Assembly (NCBI GenBank): GCA_963556255.1
Contig: OY744607.1
Coordinates: 56,269,789 to 56,333,788, forward strand
From: Allolobophora icterica
Taxonomy: Eukaryota; Annelida; Clitellata; Crassiclitellata; Lumbricidae
Direction: 5' to 3'
DNA length: 64,000 nt
Shown here in pieces: positions 55,787 through 64,000 of the stretch (within the stretch, counting starts at the first letter, position 1; every line of letters starts with the position of its first letter). A program made the translations under genes and the position numbers. The notes below the pieces were generated by a model that was not told where the DNA came from, ran no database searches, and worked only from the letters and a program-made list of their open reading frames with translations.

Positions 55787-56882
55787 TAAAGTGTAAAAAA
55801 TTAAATTGGCGACAATATTTTAGTAAAAGGAGAAATCATTGGCAGGACGAACAAATATGTTAGATGTTGATGAACGATTTCAACGGAAATGAGCGACTTT
55901 GCGCATCTAATTAGTTAGTTGTACAGGTGCTGTGTGCGTAGCACGTGTGACGCGAATGGAATAAGCTGATGGAGCGGTTTGAAATTTGAACAGTGTAATA
56001 TAGATTTGCGTCGAGCGCATGTATCAAGTGTATATAGTTGGTTTTACAATCACCATACACTGTAGCCGTCTGACTGTCTGGGCTTTGGATATTGACCGTG
56101 AACCGATTTTGACTTTACCTGACTATCGATTTTGTAATGTAATGTAATTGAACATTTATATAGCGCCGCTCAAAAGGAACAAATTGTACTGAATCAGTTC
56201 CTGTGGATGAGCTGGTTTCCGCGATTTAGCTTTCTTGGCTCTGTGGAAATCTAGAGTTTACGATATTTTTAGAAACAGATTTTGCAGCCTGCATGGTCAT
56301 GTGAACTAATCACGAAAGACCTTCGGATCCGTTTTCGCACGGACGTGCTTTGGCACCACGGCTGGAGCGGCGTCCAGCGGGGTCGACGGGAAGCATTACC
56401 GTCGTAGATGCGGCTGGCGTTCTTGTACTTGCAGTGTGTGGAACCCACTTAACGACGGGCAAGTGGGCGCTGCTGCCGCTACTGTTGGAGGCTCTGTGGC
56501 AGCAGCATCAGCAGTATCACTAAATGAAGGATGCGGGAAAGCGGACAAAGATGCGGAGGAAGAAGAGGAGGAAGATGGATTGTTGTTGCTGCTGCTGTGG
56601 CGATTAAGACGATACTTGAAGTGTGTCCTGCATTGCTTGATGCGACGAGACGGAATTTGCTTAAAACACGGGATACGATCTGCGTTTGAGACGAGACAAT
56701 CGAACAGCAAGGGGTAGGAGACGGAAGCTACGGGCCAAGGAATTGGATGGATAGATGGATGGATGGATTGCCTGCGTCTGCAGCCGCGGTCAATTGCAGG
56801 GCGGAGTAAAAATAAAGGATGCTGTAATCGTCCTCTTGTGTATCCTTTGTGATACTATATCTGCAGATATCTAGGGTAAGGA
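55787..56882 (+). promoter_or_regulatory. 5' flank of the Kir gene, possible untranslated exon
   Basis: AT-rich until about 56330; a LINE-tail relic (ATTTATATAGCGCC, 56152) lies in it. From 56330 to 56830 GC and CpG rise and a 93-codon frame opens (56436-56717), Ala-rich then Glu-rich, with no domain. A donor-like ATCTAGG|GTAAGG occurs near 56871. This could be a noncoding first exon of the Kir gene; the evidence is positional only. Confidence 0.3.
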
Positions 56883-57000
56883 GACACGCGTCTAGTGTCA
56901 CGCGTCTATAGTGTCACGCGTCTATAGTGTCACGAGTCTATAGTGCCACGCGTATAGTGTCATGCGTCTAGTGTCACGAGTCTAGTGTCACTGTTGATGC
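56883..57000. repeat. 17-bp minisatellite CACGCGTCTATAGTGT
   Basis: About seven units of 12-17 bp around ACGCGTCTATAGTGTC, with ATAG present or absent. Confidence 0.85.
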
Positions 57001-57064
57001 TGAAGCAGAACAGTAACCAACCAAACCACAAAAAGACGATGGGTTTTGAGTTGTCCATAATATA

Positions 57065-57395
57065 GTTCATCTGTGAAATAGTTATGAGGAAGCTTTATGT
57101 GATTTACATTAGTCTGACAATGTGATATACTTATGTTAAATATTATTACGAAATACTTATGTGAAATAATTATGCGAGAGTGTACTCTCATAATGCGAAA
57201 TACTTATATGAAATAGCTATGCGAAAGCGCGATGCGATTTGCATTAGTCTCGTAATGTGAAATACTTATGTGAAATAATTATGTGAAAGCGCGATGCGAT
57301 TTGCGGTAGTCTCATAATGTGAAATACTTATTTGAAATAATTGTGCGAACGCTATGAGGTTTGCGGTAAGTCTATTCTGATAATGTGAACTAGTT
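57065..57395. repeat. ~62-bp minisatellite just upstream of the Kir start
   Basis: Units of GTGAAATACTTATGTGAAAT followed by AATTATGCGAAAGCGCGATG and CGATTTGCATTAGTCTC, about five copies with drift. It ends some 90 bp before the ATG, so it lies in the 5' untranslated region, promoter or last upstream intron. Confidence 0.8.
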
Positions 57396-57483
57396 GTGTG
57401 AGACAGCCCAAAAAGTGACGAGTTTATTTGAAGAGTCTCCATGCGAACAGTCTGTCTTCGATGATCTTTCCCGGCGCACCGCA

Positions 57484-59139
57484 ATGCCAGCTCCAAAGCG
57501 CGCCGGATACTCGAGAATGACGTTGACCACGATGACGTCGACAAACCAGAAGTCATCGAACCATGACGGCATTCAGCCAAGGGTAGCCCCAGTCGTTCCG
57601 CGTCGCATGCACAGCCTCTTCGTGCCATACGCCAAACGACGCGGCATCGCAGCTGGGGGAATCGACTCGGACGAAGGCAGCGCGGTTGGACATCACCCTG
57701 CCAACGGCACAGGGGGCAAGGGCGAGATGAAGGTCCGGTCACGTAGACCGGAGCAGCGCCTCGTCTTCAAGAACGGGGAGTGCAACGTGACCCGGGCGAA
57801 TATCAAGAAGCGTCGGCAGCGTTACATGGCCGACATCTTCACGACCCTGGTCGACATCAAGTGGCGTTGGAACCTTCTGAACTTCGTCCTGGCGTTCATC
57901 CTCAGCTGGCTCATCTTCGGCCTGCTCTGGTGGCTCATCTGCTTCTCCCACGGCGACCTCCAGAACTACGGTCAGCCGGGACACCGTCCGTGCGTCGAGG
58001 AGGTCTACGACTTCACGACGGCCCTGCTCTTCTCCATCGAGACCCAGCAGACGATCGGGTTCGGCAGTCGTCACACGAACCCTCACTGTCCGGAAGCGAT
58101 CCTCGTCATGATGTTCCAGTCCTGCTTCGGCGTCATCATCCAGGCGCTGATGACGGGTCTCGTCTTTGCGAAGCTGTCACGACCGAAGAAGCGAGCCGAG
58201 ACGCTCCTCTTCAGCAAGAACGCTGTCGTCTGCAAGCGTGACGGTCGGATGTGTTTGCTGTTCCGCGTCGGCGACATGCGCAAGTCGCACATCGTGGAGG
58301 CGCACGTCCGCGCCATAATGATCAAGAAGCGGGTGACGCAGGAGGGTGAGGTCATACCACTGTATCAGTACGACCTGAAGCTGGGCGACGGAGAGACGGA
58401 GGGAAGGCTGTTCATGGTCTGGCCGGTCATCGTCGAGCACTGCATCGACGAGGAGAGTCCTCTCTGGGAGATGTCGGCGGAGGATCTGTCGAAGAGCAAC
58501 TTCGAACTGGTCGTCGTTCTCGAAGGAATCGTCGAGTCGACGGGGATGACGACGCAGGCGAGGACCTCCTATCTGCCCGACGAGATCCTCTGGGGCCACC
58601 GCTTCGAGCGACTGGTTTCGTTCCAGCGGGAGAGCGGCCAGTACCTCATCGACTACTCGAGGTTCCATTCGACGATCGCCCTCGAGATCCCACGGTGCAG
58701 CGCGCGCGAGCTGGAGGAGGTGCGACGCGGAAGCGTGCTTTCCACCGAGGAGGAAGACGACGACGATGAGGATGACGAGGAAGAGGAGAAGGATGCGGAA
58801 AGAGAGGAGGATGAGGATGTAATGGAAGACCGGAAAGGGGACGCGACCGGATGGATGTGTTCGGCTGTTCCGGCGATCCTACCCCCGAGGAAACAGCGAC
58901 GATTTCACCATCATCAACAGATACACCAGACGGAGGATGACGATGACGATGACCTTCTGAGGCGTCGCAGGATGTCGATCCAGTCTCTCCTCAAGACGAA
59001 CGGCTTCAACGGCATAGCGTTGGCCGCCTTCGACCTCCAGAACGAGGAACAGAGTCTGAACATCATCGACATACGATGCTGTGATGTGGAGAACAACCAA
59101 CCATCGACCGACGCCGTCGATGCCTCGTTGCTCGAGTGA
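57484..59139 (+). CDS. Inward-rectifier potassium channel (Kir), Kir2-like with GFG filter
   Basis: A 551-residue plasma-membrane K+ channel subunit in one exon; four subunits form a pore. I take ATG 57484 (G at -3) as the start because the frame opens upstream only from a TTG. The N-terminus is long (93 residues before the Kir core). Core order: RLVFKNGECNV, slide helix, TM1 about 131-153, pore helix 176-188, filter TIGFG 190-194, TM2 about 205-229, then the cytoplasmic beta domain. Cys170/Cys202 match the conserved extracellular disulphide and Glu186/Arg196 the pore salt bridge. Lys230, RPKKR (233-237) and Arg266-Lys267 match PIP2 contacts. Glu272 and Glu347 match Kir2.1 E224 and E299. Odd points: Phe instead of Tyr in the filter (as in Kir6), Gln189 at the barium-site Thr, Gln220 at the rectification Asp172, and Gly at both D255 and D259 positions. 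The tail (422-445) is almost all Glu/Asp and ends SLLE, so there is no Kir2-type PDZ motif. Confidence 0.95.
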   Translation: MPAPKRAGYSRMTLTTMTSTNQKSSNHDGIQPRVAPVVPRRMHSLFVPYAKRRGIAAGGIDSDEGSAVGHHPANGTGGKGEMKVRSRRPEQRLVFKNGECNVTRANIKKRRQRYMADIFTTLVDIKWRWNLLNFVLAFILSWLIFGLLWWLICFSHGDLQNYGQPGHRPCVEEVYDFTTALLFSIETQQTIGFGSRHTNPHCPEAILVMMFQSCFGVIIQALMTGLVFAKLSRPKKRAETLLFSKNAVVCKRDGRMCLLFRVGDMRKSHIVEAHVRAIMIKKRVTQEGEVIPLYQYDLKLGDGETEGRLFMVWPVIVEHCIDEESPLWEMSAEDLSKSNFELVVVLEGIVESTGMTTQARTSYLPDEILWGHRFERLVSFQRESGQYLIDYSRFHSTIALEIPRCSARELEEVRRGSVLSTEEEDDDDEDDEEEEKDAEREEDEDVMEDRKGDATGWMCSAVPAILPPRKQRRFHHHQQIHQTEDDDDDDLLRRRRMSIQSLLKTNGFNGIALAAFDLQNEEQSLNIIDIRCCDVENNQPSTDAVDASLLE

Positions 59140-59744
59140 AGCCGCTCCAGTGGAGCGGAACGCCGCTCACGTTACGAAGAAGAACCTGCCAAACGGACGA
59201 TTTTACTGCAAAACTAGTCATGCGGAACACTTTCGTTGCTTATTATAGTCGAGTGTAACTTTTCCGCAGCGATGAGCAGTCAAACGGAACGCTTCCACAG
59301 CAAAACCAATCAAGCGGAACGCTTAAAGCAGCAAACACCAGTCATCTGGATCATGCCGTTTTCACGGTTTAGGAAAGCTACAGCAATTGTCGTTCACCCA
59401 GAAAGGAACTTGTTCAGACTCCATTTACTGTTAAACAGATCGAAATACTTTATTGTAGGATGTAGAAATTTACGCTTACCTAAAACAAATACAGCAGTGG
59501 CTTTCGTATGTATGTACGCACGTATATGTGTCTGTGTGCAACTGAATATTTTTATAGCGCCTGCTTGGTACCTATAAACAGCTCTTATGAAACTCTGTAC
59601 CTCTAGGCAATTTTCAGTGGCTTCACTTCAAATTTTACCCCTTCCCTTTTCTATAAAAGACCCTGAACCAAAAAACGAGCTACAGGGTGGGAAAGTGGGG
59701 TTAAATTTTGTGAAGCTAAGCCACCAGTTTAAGAGAAGGTGCAA
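59140..59744 (+). other. 3' flank/UTR of the Kir gene
   Basis: AGCGGAACGCTT-type words recur (59154, 59283, 59311), so the proximal UTR has a short dispersed repeat. No AATAAA is seen close to the stop. A LINE-tail word TTTTTATAGCGCCTGC lies at 59550. Confidence 0.4.
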
Positions 59745-60120
59745 AACTTCATTAACGATATACACAGATTTTTAAAGGCGCTATATGACTATTCATGTGT
59801 ATGAATGCACGTATCTGGACTTTTATGGAGCGCATTTTGGGAACCCGCGTCCACAAAGCGCTATGAATATGGATATAAGGGATCTGAACAGATGCGTCTT
59901 AAATAGCTATAGAAGTAATTCCAGCAGAGTTTAAAAGAACAACTGGAATGTCAGCTGGAAGACTGTTCCAAAGGGATGGACCAACACACGAGAGTGCACG
60001 GCGCTCTCATGTTAACGTGCGGCAGCGAGGGACCAGAAGATCGCCACAGGCGCTTGAACGAAGCGACCGGCAACCAGAGTTGAAACCGGCAAAAACAGCT
60101 CTCGTATGTATGATCGAGCA
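59745..60120 (-). mobile_element. LINE 3' end, decayed
   Basis: The minus strand reads FWSLAAAR, then RRALSCVGPSLWNSLPADIP in another frame. This is the R.LS..GP.LWN.LPADI motif of CR1/L2 ORF2. It then runs through stops to AAAGGCGCTATATGAC near 59775-59790. Confidence 0.75.
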
Positions 60121-60149
60121 GAGCATGATGTACATGTGCTTGTGCCAAT

Positions 60150-60260
60150 GGTTACATACATACATACATACATGCATGCATATTCAAAAGTACATTCATA
60201 CATATATGCATACATACATACATACATATATACGTACGTGCGTATATATGTAGGTATGCA
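60150..60260. repeat. (CATA)n microsatellite
   Basis: TACATACATACATACATG and ATACATACATATATACG runs. Frames over it are artefacts. Confidence 0.9.
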
Positions 60261-60556
60261 AGTGCTATGTATATAGTCATTACCCAAAATGGATCGGATC
60301 CGGAGTTCACCCCTCGTTTAATGGGTGGGCATTGATGGCAAGAGCAGATACACCAATCCGGTTCAAAGTGAAAGGGTAAACAGCATCAACTGCCATGAAC
60401 TGAGATACATTTTGCGGATTTATTTATAGAATGTGATTTGTCGTTGCCCAGCATCAGCATGGATGGACGCTGTGCAGAACAAAAGAGAGAACAGACTAAT
60501 GAACAATGCAGGCATGCATTGCATATACGCCGGTTACGTCATCCTCTAATTCCAAC

Positions 60557-60970
60557 CTTCACCAATCAGTCCTTACCAATCAGTCCTTACCAATCAATTC
60601 TTACCAATCAGTCCTTTCCAATCAGTCCTTTCCAATCAGTCCTTACCAATCAGTGCTTACCAATCAGTTTATCAATCAGTCCTCGCCAATCAGTCCTCAC
60701 CAATCAATCTTTATCAATCAATCCTTACCAATTAGTCCTTACCAATCAGTCCTTACCAATCAGTCCTTACCAATCAGTCCTTACCAATCAATTCTTACCA
60801 ATCAATCCTTTCCAATCAGTCCTTTCCAATCAGTCCTTACCAATCAGTGCTTACCAATCAGTTTATCAATCAGTCCTCGCCAATCAGTCCTCACCAATCA
60901 GTCTTTATCAATCAATCCTTACCAATTAGTCCTTACCAATCAGTCCTTACCAATCAGTCCTTACCAATAA
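60557..60970 (+). repeat. 14-bp CCAATCAGTCCTTA array
   Basis: About 29 units of CCAATCAGTCCTTA with variants (TTTCC, CTCG, GTGC, GTTTAT). A block of about 194 bp with the same variant order appears twice (GTTTATCAATCAGTCC at 60667 and 60861), so a higher-order duplication built the array. Two frames stay open for about 150 codons because of the repeat. Confidence 0.95.
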
Positions 60971-61080
60971 GCATACTCCACTGAAGCTGTTTTTCCCTTT
61001 ATACTGGTAAAATACGTTCTCGTGTATGTAATGGTAACACAACAGACATTACATACACAATGTCAATGGTTATGTATATA

Positions 61081-61855
61081 CACTGTGTCCCGATGAAAAG
61101 TGGACCCCAAGAAAGAGTGTCATAACTCGGTCAAAACTTTTAGCATTTGCCTGAAATTTTAAAAACAACAAGAGTAGCCATATTGCCACCAAATCGTAAC
61201 GTCCTTTGGAAATGTTAGTGAGTTTGTCAAGTTTGTGAATGTTTGAGACGCAGCCGAGAAAATGGGAAGTTTCCAACATACAAGAGCCATAAGGAAGTGA
61301 AGTTCAGCAACAGCTGGTGTTCAAAATGTCCTTTTTGTTAACGGACACACGACCGTGGACGTGGACGCCACTGTTTGATGGCCCGATCGATGATCACGTG
61401 GTCAAACAGCTGCAACTCTTCAATCAGACGCGAAATCCAAACCTGGAGTGTACTGGAGGAGCGCGTTTATCGTTCCCGCATTCGTGACGTCGATCACCGG
61501 AGGCGCGTCTGATTGAAGAGTGGCAGCTGTTTGATCACGTGATCATCGATCGGGCCATCCAACAGTGGCGTCCACGTCCACGGTCGTGTGTCCGTGAACA
61601 AAAAGGACATTTTGAACACCAGCTGTAGCTGAACTTCACTTCCTTATGGTTCTTGTATGTTGGAAACTTCCCATTTTCAGGGCTGCGTCTCAAACATTCA
61701 CAAACTTGACAAACTCGGCAACATTTCCAAACGGTGTTAGGATTTGGTTGTAATATGGCTATTGTTGTTGTTTTTAAAATTTCAGGCAAATGCTAAAAGT
61801 TGTGACCGAGTTATGACACTTTTTCTTGGGGTCCACTTTTCATCGGGACACAGTG
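61081..61855. mobile_element. Foldback element made of two mariner 3' ends
   Basis: Two arms of about 350 bp (61081-61431 and 61504-61855) are inverted copies separated by 72 bp. The terminal repeat CACTGTGTCCCGATGAAAAG is flanked by TA duplications (61079-61080 and 61856-61857). The right arm plus spacer codes RVYRSRIRDVDHR, then RRLIEEWQLFDHVIIDRAIQ and CVREQKGHFEHQL-stop: the C-terminus of a Tc1/mariner-type transposase. The left arm carries the same C-terminus in reverse. No catalytic domain is present. Confidence 0.93.
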
Positions 61856-62279
61856 TACATGTATAATATTATGTGTATATATATAGATATATGTATAAAA
61901 ATTGTGTGTATATATATATACATTCATATTATATAGGCCCCTATATGTGTTTTTGAAGTGTGACATATAAAAGCCTTTGTCGTCGTACTTATGATTGATC
62001 AGTTTCAGCAACAGTAACCTTGTCAGTTGACCTCACTCAGACCAGGAGGATCATCTGTGGGCGCTATTTAATTCTCTCGTCAAAATTTACGTTCAAACTG
62101 TCAGACGATAAGGTGTGGCGAAGTAAATGTAAATATAAACGTTTTCCTATAGCGACCGTATGGTCTCGACTCGCCGGATCCTGATTTTCTGGTTTTCTGA
62201 CCAATTGCATTTACACACGGACTAATTGCATAACATAATCATCACATCACATCATAGCACAAAACATCACATTACAACA
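61856..62279. other. No gene seen
   Basis: TATATA-rich (61870-61935), then unique-looking sequence to the Helitron. No coding signal. Confidence 0.45.
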
Positions 62280-62522
62280 TCTATATATATAAAGAAGAAA
62301 CTCTGTCTGTCTGTCACAGATCTTTGACCGCGATGCATTTCTACGGCTTTCGAGCTTTTCACTCCAAACCTTCACTACTGTCTCGGGGTGGGCATTACAC
62401 ACCCAGTGTGAGGCTTCGCGTCCCTCGTTTTCACCGCTTCCATGGTGAAAACGGGCGAAAATCTCCCAAATCCCCACTTCTGAAAAATTCGAGTCGACCT
62501 ATTTTCATTCGCCTGATGGCGC

Positions 62523-62788
62523 CACTCGGTGGTGGTGGTGGTGGTGGTGGTGGTGGTGGTCAGTGTGATTCTCGTTAACGTTAACGATAACGACAATGTT
62601 CGTTAACGAACAAAAAATGATTTCGTTAACGATAACTATAACTGTAACTAAAAAATATCATTAACTATAACTATAACTATAACGAAAATAACACTAACGA
62701 AAATTCATCGCTATTTTCGTTAATGCAATAAAAAGTGCAATATCGATTATTATTATTATTATTATTATCATTATTATTATTATTATTA

Positions 62789-62820
<32 letters not shown>

Positions 62821-63313
62821 TTGTTAGGGGGTCCTTGAATCTTTGACAGTACTGTTGTTGACTAGGGGGAAGAGATCAAAAACTGCCAAAAATATGTTGA
62901 CATAATTAATCGATGACCCCATAGGGACCAGGCGTACTAACTAAAATTAACTAAAATAAAAGTCCAGTAACTATAACTGTAACTATAACTAACAAATAAT
63001 ACTAACTATAACTGTAACTATAACTAAAATGAAATACCATTAACTATAACTGTAACTATAACTAAAATAAAATCTGTAAGGAGAATCACACTGGTGGTGG
63101 TGGTGGTGGTGGTGGTGGTGGTGGTGGTGGTGGTGGTGGTGGTGGTGGTGGTGGTGGTGGTGGTGGTGGTGGTGGTGGTGGTGGTTGTGGTGGTGGTGGT
63201 GGTGGTGGTGGTGGTGGTGGTGGTGGTGGTGGTGGTGGTGGTGGTGGTGGTGGTGGTGGTGGTGGTGGTGGTGGTGGTGGTGGTGGTGGTGGTGGTGGTG
63301 GTGGTGGTGGTGG
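62523..63313. repeat. (GGT)n microsatellite in the Helitron
   Basis: GGT runs at 62529-62560 and 63094-63313 are one tract interrupted by a 533-bp insertion. ATT repeats (62744-62820) belong to the insertion. Poly-Val, poly-His and similar frames are artefacts. Confidence 0.92.
62561..63093. mobile_element. 533-bp hAT element inside (GGT)n
   Basis: The ends CAGTGTGATTCTC and GAGAATCACACTG are a perfect 13-bp inverted repeat. The flanks are GTGGTGGT on both sides (62553-62560 and 63094-63101), an 8-bp duplication that cannot be told apart from the microsatellite itself. TTAACGATAAC and AACTATAACTGTAACTA words fill both subterminal zones. Confidence 0.85.
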
Positions 63314-63382
63314 CTTATAAACCCGGGCAACGCCGGGTAAACCTGCTAGTATAACATATCACCTGGCATTACATCTGTTAAT

Positions 63383-63540
63383 CATCGTGGCTTTGATGCT
63401 AATGACATCTCGTATTATCGACCTATTTCCAACTTATCTTTCTCATCGAAGATAATTAATTCAGAAAAGAGTCGATACAGCTCAAAGAACAATACTATCT
63501 TTAACGACGAGCTACATTGGTTTCCCAGTCGCTTTTAGTA
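63383..63540 (+). mobile_element. Internally deleted LINE ORF2 fragment
   Basis: DANDISYYRPISNLSFSSKI (63396-63455) is the reverse-transcriptase entry motif. It is followed after only about 20 codons by DELHWFPSRF, which in intact CR1-like elements lies some 350 codons later. A deletion must have removed most of the catalytic domain. Confidence 0.7.
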
Positions 63541-63609
63541 CACTTCCTTGTTAAAGTGTTAAACAACGATCGGATTTTTAGAAAGTTCCACTCCACATCG
63601 TCTGTATCC

Positions 63610-63785
63610 CGACATCACACTACACCACTTCACTTCACACCACTTCATATGCCTTCACTTCACACCACTGTACTTCACACCACTTCACTCCCCCACTTCA
63701 CACCACTTCACTTCACACCAACTCACATCCCTTTACTTCACACCACTTCACATCTCTTCACTTCACACCACTTCACCAGATTTCC
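63610..63785 (+). repeat. CTTCACACCA-type minisatellite
   Basis: CACTTCACACCACTTCACAT-like units of 10-20 bp, irregular. The frame 63517-63864 crosses it and is not a gene. Confidence 0.85.
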
Positions 63786-64000
63786 TGCTTCTCCCCTAAA
63801 ATATTTCAGCAGCCTTCGAAATCACTCATCACAGCATCATGCTGCAGCCTGCGGATACTGTTAACCTCGTTTGGTGTGACTTACTTACTTACTGACGCTG
63901 GTCTTACGCCATTAAAGAATCGAAAGCTTCAATCGATCTCACTCGGTGAGTTTCAAAAGATTTTGTTCTGTGACCTTTTCTCTTCATTCTTTACACCATA
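63786..64000. other. No gene seen
   Basis: Includes TTACTTACTTACTGACG, similar to the retroposon tail near 41820. The window ends here. Confidence 0.4.

Larger units (their letters stand above)
62280..63349 (+). mobile_element. Second non-autonomous Helitron
   Basis: Begins TCTATATATATAAAGAAG after an A and ends CCCGGGCAACGCCGGG-TAAACCTGCTAG before a T, the same 5' TC, 3' hairpin and CTAG end as the element at 17367-18886. Shared body words include CTGTCTGTCTGTC, TTTTCACTC.AAACCTT and CACCC AGTG. Its body contains a (GGT)n tract now split by a hAT. No Rep/helicase. Confidence 0.92.

Noticed and set aside
57394..57483. Upstream extension of the Kir protein by 30 residues
   Set aside because: The first codon of that extension is TTG, not ATG, and the sequence before it is minisatellite; ATG 57484 is preferred.
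57739..58668. Long antisense frames over the Kir exon
   Set aside because: GC-rich third positions create open antisense frames; no domain content and they overlap a clear channel gene.
60438..60970. Two overlapping ~150-codon frames (LTNQSLPISPYQS)
   Set aside because: Translation of the 14-bp CCAATCAGTCCTTA array; 14 is not a multiple of three, so the frames repeat each other.

Overview
This is a 64 kb piece of an animal nuclear genome. It has intron-split genes with GT-AG junctions, about 60% of recognisable sequence made of transposon remains and simple repeats, and an assembly gap of 200 N. The scattered AGGCCTA words, the tRNA-derived SINEs and the CR1/L2-like LINEs fit a marine invertebrate deuterostome, most likely an echinoderm. 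That placement is an inference from style, not from a diagnostic gene. There is nothing prokaryotic: no operons, no CRISPR array, no rRNA.

Only three host-type genes can be supported. (1) A plus-strand four-pass membrane protein of the PMP22/claudin/calcium-channel-gamma type is spread over at least three exons (34318-34813, 39027-39228, 40912-41129). Its last intron is almost filled by a 30-bp minisatellite. (2) A plus-strand THAP zinc-finger gene has exons at 41958-42049, 42556-42721 and 43498-43650. It lies tail to tail with a frameshifted P-element/THAP9-like transposase core on the minus strand (about 43650-44530). The pair is bracketed by two ~220-bp inverted repeats (41180-41397 and 46334-46565). 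(3) An intact inward-rectifier potassium channel (Kir) sits in a single GC-rich exon at 57484-59139, with a GFG selectivity filter and Gln at the rectification site.

Layout. 1-9 kb: LINE relics, a 62-bp minisatellite, hAT-type elements, two SINE-like units and a CpG-rich block. 9-19 kb: a nested transposon stack. A LINE is split by a hAT element; a decayed hAT carries another hAT that itself carries a SINE; a CR1 fragment is also present. The decayed hAT and its flank were duplicated (10926-15201 and 16492-19222). The second copy later took a Helitron, which then took a mariner. 19-25.6 kb: an 8-bp-TSD element with TCGTCG repeats, a LINE end, and a 4.6-kb hAT-bounded composite holding an RTE end and a 25-bp VNTR. 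25.9-28.5 kb: an 18-bp degenerate minisatellite. 29-38 kb: long microsatellites around the first exon of the tetraspan gene. 46-57 kb: mostly unassigned DNA with MITEs and microsatellites. 59-64 kb: LINE ends, a CCAATCA array, a mariner-derived foldback element and a second Helitron with a hAT inside.

The genes do not form a pathway. The main story is transposon nesting that can be dated by exact target-site duplications, plus the THAP/transposase locus and the unusual Kir channel. Most long open frames over microsatellites and minisatellites are repeat artefacts and are not listed as genes.
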